Source of the DNA: Podocnemis expansa
Lineage: Eukaryota > Chordata > Testudines > Podocnemididae
DNA: 64,000 bases
Reading direction: 5' to 3'
NCBI GenBank assembly: GCA_007922195.1
Contig: ML681964.1
Coordinates: 3,285,406-3,349,405, forward strand
In this document: piece after piece, positions 23,741 through 36,038 of the stretch
Layout of the letters: every line of letters begins with the position of its first letter
Numbering within the stretch: the stretch's first letter is position 1
Program-made: the position numbers and the translations under genes
The notes under the pieces: model-generated
What the model saw: the letters and a program-made list of their open reading frames with translations, nothing else
The model's database searches: none
Told to the model about the DNA's origin: nothing

Positions 23741-23933
23741 CAGTGGTTTTTAAACTTTTTTCCTCAGGACTCAGTTGAAAAAAAAAAATCATTAATGCCG
23801 GTGACCCACCAATAACATCTTGAAGCAATGTATTACAGTCGTGTGGCGGTGGCAGCAGCAGGGGACACTGCAACCAATTCCCTGAGGGTCTACACCTCGG
23901 TAGTCCATCCTGACCCATGGTTTGAAACCACTG
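23741..23933. mobile_element. hAT-type MITE, CAGTGGTTTTTAAACTT ends
   Basis: Begins CAGTGGTTTTTAAACTTTT and ends ATGGTTTGAAACCACTG. Flanks gtccagta (23733-23740) and atctagta (23934-23941) agree at six of eight positions. About 190 bp long and non-coding. Confidence 0.8.
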
Positions 23934-24806
23934 ATCTAGTACAGTAAGATACCACAATGATTGCTAGCTAATAGGGTGTAAAGTACTTGCAGACTGCCAA
24001 CACAGACACAGGAGCAATCTTTAGCCAAAGATTAGATCATTTTCCTTATGTAAAGAAATGCAGATCCAAAAAAAACAACTTCTTTCCACACTACGTATGT
24101 TGTAATATTCACTAATATTTAGCAAATGTACAAATATATACGTGTGCAGATTCACCACTAGTGAGTAACATTCAGTATTGTGCTGAAAGCCACCACCACT
24201 GAGGATCTATGCAACACTTAAGTCCCAGTCAGACCTGGATTAACCCATCACCAGGTTCTAGGCAAATACACAGATGTACTTTAGTTAACCTTCTCTTACC
24301 CAGGTCATTAACTGTCTCCTGATCCCTTTTTGTCCACCTCCCCTAAGAATCCCTCACTGCCAATCACTGTAGCTCATCATATAGTGCCCAGACGACTGCA
24401 GTGAAGCTCAGACTGGTCATCTTATTCAGTCAGTGCAGAAACCAGCTCCAGGGCAGATGCAAGGAAGAACAGCACCACTGACCTGTCTGCTGCCCACTCA
24501 GGTTTGGCACCACTGCCCCTTCATCATCACAGGAGGTGGTGGGGCCAAATTTGAGTGAATGGCATTGTGAACTGGCACACAGGGTTGCAGTGCCATGCAA
24601 GTTGGACCCGCTCCTCAAACTGAGCTCCAGGCACATGCCTAAATTGGTATTACTCATCTTCTGAAGGGGAAGAATCAAGTCCAGATAAAAAATATTAGTC
24701 TAATACACTAGTCAGCTATGTGTTAATGTGCCAGCATTTAAATTTATTCCTCCTTAACTAAGAACTGAGCATCATGTGATATTCAAGACAAAGGTAAACT
24801 CCCAAT
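23934..24806. other. No gene recognised
   Basis: Unique-looking DNA. A reverse frame at 24430-24678 shows no domain and is treated as chance. Confidence 0.4.
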
Positions 24807-24976
24807 CAGGGCCAGCGCTGGGGATTGTGGCGCCCCCCTCCCCATAGCAGAGCGATGCCAGCACAGACTAGTGACGTCATCAGGGGAGCGCTATGGCACT
24901 GTCCCATTTTGGTGCCCCTCAAATGCCAGCACCCCCCTGCAACGCAGGGGCTGCTTACAATCTAGTGCCGGCCCTG
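24807..24976. mobile_element. hAT-type MITE, CAGGGCCAGCGCTGG ends
   Basis: Starts CAGGGCCAGCGCTGG and ends CTAGTGCCGGCCCTG, with a perfect 8-bp target-site duplication ctcccaat at 24799-24806 and 24977-24984. GC-rich 170-bp non-coding element. Confidence 0.92.
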
Positions 24977-26284
24977 CTCCCAATTAAACATAAGTAGATG
25001 GCACTTCCAGCACCCACCACTCCCTTTCTCATTATTGTTATCCATTAGTACATTTCCTCTGTAGCTATGGCCTCAGGGATGTTTCATTGCAGCAGTGCAA
25101 CTTTTGATGTGGACAGCAGTTCTTAAAAGCATTTGGAGAAGCTCCTCAGCTGGCATACAGCAGCATAGCTTTTCTGATTTCAGCTGTAGAAAATGTTATC
25201 CAGCTACTTTTATGAGAAAGTAATTCAAAATATTCATCATGCTAGTGCAAGGGTCAACCCTAGCTGAGAGTGTTCAAAGGACAAGTGTTGTTACCATGTT
25301 ACTTGCATCAAGTTTCCAAAGAAAAAGCCCTTTATTGTTCCACCACAACTGGGCTGCACCTTTGCAGGCTGCACCTGCAAAGTTTATTGAAATTCAGAAT
25401 CTCCAGTCTGCCAGATATTGCAATATTCTGAAAACTGATTTAGTCCATACCTGGAGTCAGTCCACATGGTAGAGCTGCCCCAAAACTATGGTTGTCCCCC
25501 TGCCCCTAGACAATCTGCATGGCAGGGTTGCCTCAAAGCCCACCAGCAGGCAACGTGGTTTCTTCCTGCCTGAGATATAGCTAAAGTTCATTGAACCTTA
25601 CTTACTTGTGAGAGAAATTTCAGGCTTGGTGATCTGGCATTTTCTGAATAGCTGTAGTTTCAGACCTATGTTGAAACACTTTTAAATACAATTCCCGCTA
25701 AAATTGTTTCTAATTCGATTGAGCTGCTCAGCATGGAAGCGGCTGAGTTAAAATTGCTGAACTCTCAAAAGGGATAGGGTGAGACCCTAATCCCAACTGT
25801 GGCTCCTGCTACATAGAAGGACCAAAGTGGCATAAGAATAAAAACCCCTAATCAAACAGGGAAGGATTCCCCACCAACAGGCATAACTGAAGTCAGGCAT
25901 ACAATACTTCTTCGAGCACCTCATGGTGAACACTTGCTTTAGAGGAATGTTGAGGGTGAAGCTAGACAGGCAGGTCATGGGTCAGCGCACAACGGACAAT
26001 GCTGCAGCACATATGGCAACACTGTAGAAGCTGCCATAACTCAGACAAACTCCACTCTTCAGCCCAGATACAGTGCAGCCGAAGACTGTGGGAGAGTGCA
26101 AAGTGAAGATTAAAGATAGTACACCCACCCCCAGTCTGCAAGACTTACCCTTAGGATTTGAGTTAAAACTTTTATAAGCCATGCTATGGAGGTGTTTACA
26201 CATTGTTCCCTAGTACAGTAAAAAAAGAGACAAAACTAAACCACAGCAAACATAGGGCCTTGGGATACTATCAGATAATACCTC
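24977..26284. other. No gene recognised
   Basis: No supported gene or repeat between the MITE and the LINE-associated direct repeat. Confidence 0.4.
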
Positions 26285-26287
26285 TTG

Positions 26288-26423
26288 GCAATGATATTGT
26301 TTGATTGCCTTCCAGGGATAGTAAGACTTCAGTGAGATGACTCACACTAGTAAGCTCTGTGAGCAGTAGTAATTATTTACAGTATCAAGCCCTTAAGACT
26401 AAGTTCTTTGGGGCAGAGCATTC
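26288..26423 (+). repeat. Direct repeat, upstream copy (LINE-associated)
   Basis: 'ggcaatgatattgtttgatt', then 'gccttccagggatagt' and 'gagatgactcacactagtaa', matches 31228-31370 in the same order and orientation at roughly 80 per cent by eye. The copies bracket the non-LTR retrotransposon. It may be the 3' end of a second copy upstream, or a terminal sequence used at both ends. Confidence 0.75.
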
Positions 26424-27144
26424 ATCCTCTTCAGGGACCATCATGTTGCTGTGGTGAAGGGACTTACATGTTCCAATGATCCTCAGAGTTATGTTTCCGG
26501 GAGCTTTGTGCTCCTTGGAGGGTCACCCAAGGCAAAACAGGTCTGAGGGGAGGTTCCAGACAAAGCAACCCTACAAGCAACCCTGGGCTGGAGATCCAAC
26601 CCATCCCCATAGTCTTCAACAGTAGATCAAGCACAAGAGGTGACTTCTAGATATCAATGACCCTGAAAGTGAATGCAGGCTGATCCAAGCCAGAGATTTC
26701 CAACTGTCTAAAACCTTCTCCTGCCACTGAGTTTCAGACTTGTAGCTTGTCATGAGCATGTAGTTATGTGCTGTAGGCACATAAGTCTCACCATACCAAA
26801 TGAAATCCCACAGTCTTCTACATCAGGAAATAACATTCGCCAAGCTTCCAAGTCCTCTGGCAATGAACTAGTGTCAACAGGGATAGAATTAATGAATCTA
26901 GCAACTCCTACCCATAAATCTGCACATAAGCAACAGAGTTAGATGGTCATCTCGCACCTGGACTAAGACAGGTATAATTCAGATGCTGCTATCACTACTA
27001 ACCAGTCCTTTTTAGGATCCCCTCTGCTTGTTGTGTATACAGAGAGGGCTAGAAAAGGTGCCCCAAACCTAAGCCACTTCACACTCTCTTGCCTGGATTA
27101 CCACGTCCCATGGGATCACTCTTCCTGTGGTGGAAATTGTAAAG

Positions 27145-27930
27145 AGAGACTTTTGCTACATGGAACATTCACATTCTGATGGATAACAAAGATAATGTAT
27201 GACGAATAACTGCTATCATCACCAGGGAGTTTGCAAGATATAAAATTGATGTCACTTCCCTGACTGTGACAAGGTGCTGGGATGAAGGTCAGCTGAGAGA
27301 AGAAGGAGTAGCTTACACCTTTTCCTGAAAGGGGAAATCTGCAGAGGATAGGTGCATTTATGGAGTTGACTTCGCAATCCAGAAGTTTGTTAGGCAGCTC
27401 ACAGAATTACCCATAGGAAACAATGAATGCCTTATGACTTTTCATTTCAGTCTTGGCAACAACTAATTTGTTATCATCAGCAGCTCATATGCTCAACACT
27501 TGATACTGATGAGAATACCAAGGAACAAATCTACTCAGATCTTGACCACATCCAGACTAATACTCCCAAGAAGGACAAATTTATTCTCCCTGGAGATTTC
27601 AGTGCTGGAGCTGGGCATGAATCAGACCTTTGGAAAGACTGCTGGAAAAAAAAGGAATAGGGAAGGTCAACTCCAATGGTTCCTTCTTCTGATTAAATGC
27701 ATATAATATGGCTTGGCTATCATGAATGCCATCTTTAGACAAAAAGAGAAGTACAAGACTACCTGGAGATATCCTCACTTGAGGCATTGACACCTTTTTA
27801 ACTATGCTATTATCAGAGCTTGAGGGCAGAAGGATGTCCACTTCATGAAGGCCATGCATAGAACTGATGAGTGTTGGACAGACCATCACCTTTTAAGATG
27901 CATCATGAACTTTCAGTTTGCCTCAAGGCA
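27145..27930 (+). pseudogene. LINE endonuclease domain remnant
   Basis: Across several frames the family landmarks appear in order. A WNIHTLMDNKDN-like start lies near 27157. Then comes a YTFS segment, then SSYAQ (about 27480). The catalytic-loop remnant FILPGDFSAGAG (normally GDFNA) is at about 27578-27613. A KTTW phrase lies near 27752, and DECWTDH near 27868. Metal-binding residues are partly lost (GDFNA has become GDFSA). Not a host gene. Confidence 0.75.
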
Positions 27931-28549
27931 CTGTAAAGGAGGCAATATCAGAACAAAACTCTGGAAAGTCTCTTAAAGATATAGTGACTTGGGAGAAACA
28001 AGAACAGTATCTCCAAGAGAAATTTGATGCCACAAATGAAAATTTCTTGTCAATGAAAATTTCTGGAAGTGACTAATAGTCTGACATTCTCTGGCTATGT
28101 CATCTACCAGCATCTAGATAGGTCTGAAGAGAATTATACTGAGACTCACAGCCTGCTGAATCAGAAAAGAACAGCTCATCTGATATGACAAAATGCTACA
28201 TCATACTGACAGAAAAGTCATGCAAGCAACTCAAGGCTAAAGCTCAAAGGAAAAGTCACAACATCAAAAATAGGTGGTGGTGAGAAAAAGTCACGGAGAT
28301 CAAACTCTACACTGATAAATGTGACATGAGCAGCTTTTTCAGGTAACAAGTGCCATTTATGGTCTTTGCTCCGATGGCCTCGCACTACTCGAAGCCCAAG
28401 ATAGGTTGACATACTTTAAAAAGATAGTGAATTCATCAAAGCCAGATAGAAGGAAGAAACGTTTCGAACTACTGTGGAACCAAGAGTCAACTGTCTCTTA
28501 CTATTGAATCCATACCTCAATGACATGAAACAGAATTACTTGCTGATCT

Positions 28550-29700
28550 CCCTGCCCCTGAAGAAATTAACTCAGTTATCATGCAAACTAAGAGGAACAA
28601 GGCATCAGGACCAGATGACATCCTAGCCAAAGCCTGCAAGTTTAGAGGAAATGAACTGCTAAAGAAACTCCACAAAAACTTTTCCTTCCAATCTGGTATA
28701 ATGAAAAGACTGTAGAAGATTTGAGAAATGCTAACATCATTATAATCATTAAGAAAAGCGACAAGTCAGAGCTCGGAAGTTATTGAGGCATTGTCTTGCT
28801 ACCTACATCAGGAAAAATTATTGCCTGTGTTCTCTTAAATTGATTACTTCCTCTTGCTGAGAAAACATTACTGGAATTTCAATGTGCTTTCTTGTGGGAC
28901 AATTGAAATGATCATTATTGTCGGTCAAAGCTGGGTAAAATCTCAGGGACAAAATCAGGACCTGTACATACCCTTTATCAATTTAACAAAGGCCTTTGAC
29001 TGTCAGTTATGAAGACCTGTAGAAGATGCTGGCCTGATTTGATTGTATTCCAAAATTTATGAAGGTCCAAAGATTTCTTCATGATTAGATAACTCTCACC
29101 ATTCTTTCTAATGGCTTGGAGATGGACCTCTTTGTTATAAAAAGTGGGGTTAAGCTTTAAAACCCAACTGGGGTTGTGTTATTGCCCCAACCCTGTTCTC
29201 CTATTTAGCAGTCATTCTGCTCTTCCTTAAAGACCATCTCCCCACTGGAGTCCACATCCAATACAGAATGGATGGGCAGCTTTTTAATCTTTGATGTCTC
29301 CACTTGAAATTAAAATGCTCAGGGCATCCATCACTAATCTTGAACATACTGAGAATGCCTTTAGTCCACACTGGATTTTTTTTGCACAAGCCTACCAAAG
29401 CCTAAGAGTTTCACTTAACACTGAGAAAGACTGAAGTGCTCTATCAGCCTGTGTCAGGTCTACAAATTGCTGTTGAAGTACAGACTTTGGAGACAGTCAA
29501 ACATTTCTGCTACCTTGGTAGCCATCTCTCTTGAAATGCAAAAATTGATGGTGAGGTTCAGCACAGAATCTAGTGCACAAATATTTCCTTTGGGAAACTG
29601 CTTTGATGCATTTTCACAGATCATGACCTACAGAAGGCCATCAAGATCCAGGTCTATAAGACAGTTGTCATCCCTACACTCCTTTATCTACGTGAGCCCT
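28550..29700 (+). pseudogene. LINE reverse transcriptase remnant
   Basis: Contains the finger-domain phrase RNKASGPDDILAEACK (about 28590-28640), an NYRGI-like region near 28775, and FINLTKAFD (about 28975-29003) where active elements read FIDLTKAFD. A GVHIQYRMDGQLFNL block follows at about 29247. The catalytic FADD box expected afterwards is not readable, and many stops interrupt it. Confidence 0.7.
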
Positions 29701-29727
29701 GGATAATCTACCAATAACACCTTAAGA

Positions 29728-30636
29728 TAGGGGTCTCAAACATGCAGCCCATGGGATTACATCCTGCAGCCCATGGGGATCCCCAAAAATCCAGGGGCTC
29801 CCAACCCTGTCATCCCATGGGTCAAAAGTGACCCTCCTCATGCCAGGAACCAGGCGAGCTGGCAGAAAGCAGCACACCGCTCAACTCTCCTGGTCTCTGC
29901 TCTGCTTCCCTCCCAATGCACTGCTTCCGACTCTGTGCCGGAGCAGCGGGGAGGCAGCATGGGACCCGTATGGCTATCTCCTGTCTTTGCCACACCGCTG
30001 CCTCCCACCTCCTCCCTGCTGCTCCGGCATAGAGTCAGAAGCAGCGCGTTGAGAGGGAGGTGGAGCAGAGACCAGGAGAGTTGAGCCAGGCACTGCTTTT
30101 CACTGGCTAACCCAGTTCCCAGCATGGGGGGCAGCTGGAGAGGCCTGCCACTCTCCTGGGCTGGCCAGCCCCCCTTCCCACTGTCGGGGGGGGGTGAGTG
30201 GGAGCTCCTGCATAGGGCTACCAGACACGAAAGCCTGGAAAGGAGGACAGGGAGATACCAAAAGGAGGACATTGGAGGACACGTGGAGAAAACGTACTAT
30301 TAATGTAATACTCTTCTGTTTTAAGGGGGCCCTGGAATGCTTTCCCCTAAAGATAAGGCATTCCATGGCATCCCAGCATATTTTAAGCCCTATAAGTAGA
30401 AAGCCAGACAAAAATCCTGTATTTTAAAATGCATGCTGGATGGCAGATGTGAAGGAACTGGATACATCTGGCGGAGGGGTTTGGATCCATCCCTAGCTAC
30501 TGCAGAAAGGCAGCTGCGGATGGATCCAACCCCTGCCCACAGATGGATCAGGTCCAAGGCTGGCGGGGGGACACTTTTTGGGGTGTGGCCCTGAGGCCAG
30601 TGCAGTCCTCGTGGTGATTTGAGTTTGAGACGCCTG
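29728..30636. mobile_element. hAT-type element, CAGGGGTCTCAAAC ends, perfect TSD
   Basis: Left end TAGGGGTCTCAAAC, right end GTTTGAGACGCCTG, with a perfect 8-bp duplication ccttaaga at 29720-29727 and 30637-30644. LINE coding sequence resumes directly after it. The 909-bp body is GC-rich and contains a second element (30213-30465). Two short relatives are at 31665-31857 and 37936-38125. Confidence 0.92.
30213..30465. mobile_element. Composite hAT-type element (TAGGGTTACCAGA end), nested
   Basis: Begins TAGGGCTACCAGACACGAAA and matches 53986-54265 nearly throughout. The internal junction to the right-hand end of the CAGGGGTTAAAGTA family (near 30318-30393) is shared too. The right terminus is damaged (ends near 'catctggcgg') and I found no duplication. 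Confidence 0.7.
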
Positions 30637-30644
30637 CCTTAAGA

Positions 30645-31190
30645 GTTTGTAGAGGCATCACCAATGCCGCCTCTGGAAGATCCTTCATATCAAGTTGGAG
30701 GATCACAATATCAGTACTAGCAACTTCATTTACACCAATGTCATCAAAAGTGAAACAATTATCCTGATGCACCAACAATGCTGGGTTGGACATTGTGTGG
30801 AGATACCAGAATTTCACCTTGTTTTCACAAAAACAAGTTCTCTACTCTCCACCAGTCTAAGATTAGAAAGACTGTGGTCGTCAGAGAGAATTCTATAAAA
30901 ACGTATTGAAAGCAGATCTTGAGAAAACTGATGTAAACATCACATGCTGTGAGAAGCAAGCCACCAACTGACCTCAATGGCACCATATCTTTCATCAAAC
31001 AATAGCCCATTTTGAGAAGAAGTATATTACACTTAAAGTTGCAAAGAAAAGGGGAAGGAAGGAAGGAAGAGAGAACTTTCTACCAGTAGGCAGCTGACCC
31101 TCTAGGAAATGTCTGTACCTGTTGCAGGCAAATTTGCGGTTTTGTGGTTTGACTCCTAAGTCATCTCAGGACACATATGTAAATCGGTGG
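30645..31190 (+). pseudogene. LINE C-terminal remnant after hAT insertion
   Basis: Reads RFHQRCLWKILHIKLEDHN-like sequence from about 30650, then CWVGHCVEIPEFH (about 30781-30820), where the family has a WAGHV block. A diverged cysteine-containing tail lies near 31110. Its continuity with 28550-29700 shows that the hAT at 29728-30636 landed in an already inserted LINE. Confidence 0.7.
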
Positions 31191-31227
31191 TAAAAGATCA
31201 TCCTCAAATCAAGAGACTGTCAACTAT

Positions 31228-31370
31228 CTGGTGGCAATGATATTACTTGGTTGCCTTCCAGGGCTAGTCTGACTTCACTGAGATGACTCAGGGTAGTAAG
31301 CTCTATGCCCAGTAGTATGTATTGACAGAGTCAAGCCCTTACATTGTACGTTTTTGGGGAGCAGAGAATC
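31228..31370 (+). repeat. Direct repeat, downstream copy (LINE-associated)
   Basis: Partner of 26288-26423, sharing 'ggcaatgatatt', 'ttgccttccagggctagt', 'gagatgactca' and 'tcaagccctta'. It lies just 3' of the LINE coding remnant, so it is probably the element's 3' untranslated region. Confidence 0.75.
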
Positions 31371-31664
31371 CATCTTGATCTCTGTTGTAAGTGTCATGTG
31401 CATCCTATTTAATAAGTAATAAATACCAACAACAAAAATCAGATTTAAGACTCAAAAGCTTCATTCTTCCTATCCACATAGCACAGTGTTATCTTAAGCT
31501 AGTGTTATCTCAAGCTGAGTCTGAACTCTGTTTTTTTAAATTGCTGTTAATGTGTTAAAATCCAGGCCAAAGAAAATTGAGTACCAAATGAGAATTCAGA
31601 GATATTTGTCTCTGAAATTAACTACCTTTGATTGATCAAGCCTCATGTCTGACAACCCCTAGAA
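31371..31664. other. No gene recognised
   Basis: Short AT-rich stretch between the LINE and a hAT MITE. Confidence 0.4.
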
Positions 31665-31857
31665 CAGGGGTCTCAAACTCAAATCACCATGAGGGCCATA
31701 TGAAGACTAGTAGAGGGGCCGCATGAGGATTACTACAGTAGCCCGAGGGCCACATCACTGAAACCTTTCCATACAATGATATTGGAAATATCAGTAATGA
31801 TCATGTCATTGTGGGCCACAGGAAATAGCTTTAGGGGCCGTGTGTTTGAGACCCCTG
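31665..31857. mobile_element. hAT-type MITE, CAGGGGTCTCAAAC ends
   Basis: Starts CAGGGGTCTCAAACTC and ends GTTTGAGACCCCTG, a perfect 14-bp inverted repeat. Flanks ccctagaa (31657-31664) and tcctaaaa (31858-31865) agree at six of eight positions, the differences being transitions. 193 bp, non-coding. Confidence 0.9.
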
Positions 31858-31865
31858 TCCTAAAA

Positions 31866-34800
31866 GGATGTATTAGTGGAACTTCCTGCTCTCATATCCC
31901 TCCAACAACATGCATATACATGTTTATTGCCATATATCATAAAGAAAATAAAATCCAGTTCAGAATAAATGCAAAATGACCAATCCCAGCTGACACTTTC
32001 CAGATATCATACAGTTGCAGAACATAAATGTCCCATAGCTCTTGATGTAAAACATATCAGAATCAAAACACAGAAGAAGGAAGTAAAAGAGGAAATTCTT
32101 CATTTTTCTTTTTAAAAAGTAATTTTTGGTGTACAAAGACCAGTAAAAGTTTCCCTGAATCAAACTACTCTGTAAGTCTGTGGCCACACAACAAAACATG
32201 TCAATAAGCTGCATAAATTAAATTTTATTTTCTGGGAACAGTAAATGGGTAGTGTTTTGTCTAGCTATATGAACCATGAACAATGTAGCATTTTTACAGC
32301 ATTTCATTTACGCATAAAAAGCCCCTGCATGCTATTAATGTATCCTGACTAGATTAAAAGTCTTGCAAATGATTTTGCCTGAAATGCCCTAGTATGATAT
32401 CTCCTTGAGGGAAATATCTTCAGTCTCAATTAGTTTAATTGACAAGGAAGCCATGAGAATAGAAGGGAAAGGACAGTAATAGAATAACACAAAAGATTCA
32501 GTGTCCAGGTTCACTACACAATGCTTGAATCTATTTGCTATTAAGTATTTGGAACATACTCCTCCATAACTGTTTATATAACTGCCAGTTCATGGATACT
32601 TCAAAAGTTTGAGTCATCAGAGATGATGTAGTAAATCTTAATAGGTTTAAAATACACTATTAGCATGCTTCGCATTTTCTTCTTTGAAGGAATCACTTTC
32701 ATCACTTTCTATCCCCAAAGTCACCAATACACATTTGAGCAATTTTAGCATTTATGGACACACAACAGGGTTGTTTTTCTCCAGTCTGGGGAGGCAACAA
32801 AGAGAACAATTTAACCCATCTAGTGTGATAAAAACTGATAAATACTCTCCCTTCTCCCCCATGACTCCAGGAATTAAATTGATCTTAGATTCCATTCCAA
32901 CCAGTGGTATTTTAGGGCCCCTAATTAAGAATGGAGGGGTAGGAGGAGGTGGGAGGAAAGACTTGCTGCAACCTTGGGAATCATGTGGAATCCACATAAT
33001 TTACTATTTCCTGTGTTTCATCAGGTTTCCTTCTTCCCAAGAGTAATTGGTCACCACTTATTTATATACCACAGAGCAGTTTAACTCAAAAGGTCAAAGA
33101 TTTAAAAAGGCTGATAACTTGTGTATGAAATTTGCATTTTTTTTTTTAACATAGAAAGAAAAATGAGCATGCTTTATTCAGGCATTTATTCTGTCAGAAA
33201 ACATACAGGTTACCATAGCAAATGCCATCTCGTATAATGAAGCCGGCATACAGAACCTTTAACGAGGAAACATATTAAAACCCTCTAACATTTGTATTTT
33301 GATCATATCACAAAAGAGGAGTTTCATTCAAACAGTCACATGCATTAGGTCCTGATCCTGCAAATGCACACAAACAGATTACTTAAGAAGTCCTTACTGA
33401 AATCAATGGAGAATATTTAGTGTGTAAGGTGAAGCATCTTTAAAGCATGTTTGCAGAACTAGATTGGTAGTCAGTTTCACCTTTCAGATGTTCATCATTT
33501 TTAAAACATTTACTACAATAAGGGAAAAGAGCAGAGTGATAAAAATTATTAGGTCAGGATTCAAGGAAACAAAACTAGAATCTAGTCCTCAGTTTCTGAA
33601 ATCCACACAACATTGCTATTCTAACATTAAACATTTACTAAACATTTATTTGCTTGGAATTTGTTACATAAACAGTAGAGGAGGAGGGAAATTGTATGTA
33701 CTCCCCAGCTAAAATACTGCCTAATTTTGATTTTCTCCCTACACATTCCCAGTCCCATAAACCCTGCCTGTGCAAAAGTGTGAACTCACAAAAAAAATAA
33801 ATGTTTGTCAATGTTAAACATAAAAACTCCAAAATCCCCCTTACATGATTAACATAACCTGACTGCTTAATAGAGTTTTCAGCAATTAAATACTAAGATA
33901 TACATTTCTGATGAAAAGGAAAATTTTATACACAAATAGAAGCAAGCATTATAGTTATATTAGCAGAGTGATATGCAGAATTGCATTCATTAAGAATTAG
34001 AAAATGTAACCCAGTTTTTATTTTAGGATACAATTAACACATTTCAAACAGATCTAATTATTACAAGAAAATAAAATATGCTAAGAGAAGTTAATCTGAT
34101 ACTTGTAGAACTACTATATTTTCTTCTATTGCGCTAGGCAGTCCTCAGATTTTCTTATGGGAAGCAAAGGAATTCCAAGCATTCTTAGTGGAACTCCTTT
34201 TATGGTGTTTTGCCTAAGGCATGAACTGAAATTCCAAGTGCTGTAAAATGAAAATAAAATTTAAAAAAAGTATACTTTTTTTTAAACTTATTTCAGTTAA
34301 GTACACCAATTATTGAGCAAGATTTGGTCAACAGCATTTCAGATGCAAGGAAAATACTTGCAATTAAATGCAAAACCCATTTATGATCTTAATTATCATT
34401 TTGAAATTCACACTTCCTTAAAATTAGATGGCACATACAGAAATGTGTAAGGATTTAAATAAGATATGGTACCAAATCAATTTTGTTCATTTGTTTAGAT
34501 TTTTTTTTTTAAGCCATAGGAAATAATTTGCGTCTGGATAAACAATATGCCTACTCTGCCCCTTCCCCCCTCCCTATCCCAAAATATTCCCTCAATCTCT
34601 CAGTGGTCAGACACATGGTCAAGATTATAGCCATTTTTTAAAAAAATTAGTTCAAAGCACTGCTCCTTCTCCAAATTAATCATTTTAATTATGCTGTCAA
34701 CAGCTGCATCAGGGCTTCAAATCAAATCTGTTTCTTTAATGAGATCCTGTTGCCATACATTTTTATCCATACTCTTTCAACAATAGTAGCACTACCCTAT

Positions 34801-35140
34801 CAGGATTCCAACGCAGGCAGCCTTAGTACTGACAGTCAATAAGTATCATTTTAAATAATTTAAATAGCATGCTTTGAATTTTTATAAGCAGATGGACAAA
34901 AGTCCCTTGGAAATCTTGTCCTACAGAGACAGGCATTTTTATGCGTTCCAGAGGAATTCTTGTAAAAGTAATGGGGGAAGGGGATTTAGACGCATGGAAA
35001 AGAGAGCATGAGAAAAAGAGCACATGCTTACAGTGCAAATATATTTCTTTCTTCCTTCCTTCCTGATATGAATAATGTACCTTCCTGTTTCTGTGTTTGC
35101 CTTAGTGAAGCAGTTCTAAATTGGTAGAATTTTGATGTTA
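31866..35140. other. Gene-poor AT-rich stretch
   Basis: Over 3 kb of AT-rich DNA with homopolymer runs (T/A tracts near 33140, 34265 and 34501). Short frames show no recognisable domains. Confidence 0.5.
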
Positions 35141-35143
35141 TGA

Positions 35144-35192
35144 AATTAGATAATAAGATCATGATTTTGCTCTACTTTTCATCCACTTCTGA
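35144..35192 (+). repeat. Reverse-transcriptase-like 48-bp fragment
   Basis: Shares about four-fifths of its bases with 39770-39818. Both can be read as a DNK(I/V)MILL peptide resembling the LLDLS segment of LINE reverse transcriptases. Too short to assign firmly. Confidence 0.3.

Positions 35193-35219
<27 letters not shown>
35192..35219. repeat. Poly-T tract
   Basis: A T-run of about 27 bases, possibly the poly-A tail of an old reverse-strand insertion, although nothing recognisable follows it. Confidence 0.9.
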
Positions 35220-35224
<5 letters not shown>

Positions 35225-35460
35225 CACAAAGAAACCTGTAGACAGGGCTGCCAGGTAAAATGCACAGAACAAAAGAATGCAAATTGCCACCTATTACCTC
35301 TGAGACGCATTTCAAAGAGTAAAAAGACATCTAGATAAATGATAAGATTCCAGTCAATAGATCATTTCTGCTATAACTAACGACATGGCCTTGAAAGGAA
35401 ATATACTGCAGTTAACCCAGTGCTGTGCAACTGGACAAGAAGACTATAATCACTATGTAA

Positions 35461-35523
35461 AGCTCATGCAAAAAATAAATTGTTAGTCTGTTGCCACAGG
35501 ACTTCCTTGTTTGCTTGTTTTAT
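35461..35523 (+). repeat. Penelope-type terminal repeat, truncated
   Basis: 'agctcatgcaaaaaataaat' through 'gccacaggacttccttgt' matches the forward terminal repeat starting at hammerhead stem III. It abuts the CR1 that follows. Confidence 0.75.
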
Positions 35524-35928
35524 GGCCTAATAATGTTTACTTCTAAAACATGTATTATTGTGTAAACAACTGGAAGGTCTCAACTGGGGTTCCACAAGTA
35601 TTTGTTTGGGATCTGGAATTTTTAACATCTTCATTAATGAGCTCAATGTAGAAATAAAGAGCATACTATCAAATCTACAGATGACACAAAGCTGGGGCAC
35701 TGACAGCACTTGGAGGATAGAGCTCAAATTCAGAGGTATCTTGATAAATTGGAGAACCAGGCTATATAGACAACAAATGAAACTCAGCAGAGACAAATGT
35801 GAGATGCTGCACTTAGGGGAAAAAACCACAAATGCAGAATGAGGGATGACTGGCTTGGCAGCAGTACTACTGGACCTGGGAGTTGTGATGAATTGCAATT
35901 TCAACATGAGTCAGCAATCTGAAGTTGT

Positions 35929-35985
35929 GAAGAAAAGAAAAGAAAAGAAAAGAAAAGAAAAGAAAAGAAAAGAAAAAGAAAAAGT
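35929..35985 (+). repeat. (AAGAA)n microsatellite
   Basis: About ten near-perfect 5-bp units (aaaag) inside CR1. It probably expanded from an A-rich point in the LINE. Confidence 0.92.
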
Positions 35986-36038
35986 TTTAGGTTGCTTTAA
36001 CTGAGGCATAGCATACAAACCATAGAAGGTGATAGTAC

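Larger units (their letters stand above)
26430..31370 (+). mobile_element. Non-LTR retrotransposon, decayed, near full length
   Basis: A forward LINE with an apurinic-type endonuclease (about 27145-27930), reverse transcriptase (about 28550-29700) and a C-terminal part resuming after a hAT insertion (30645-31190). The protein type is the one often mis-annotated in animal genomes as craniofacial development protein 2-like. I cannot fix the clade from sequence alone. Frameshifts and stops throughout make it inactive. The 3' region ends in the direct repeat at 31228-31370. The 5' limit is approximate. Confidence 0.75.
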
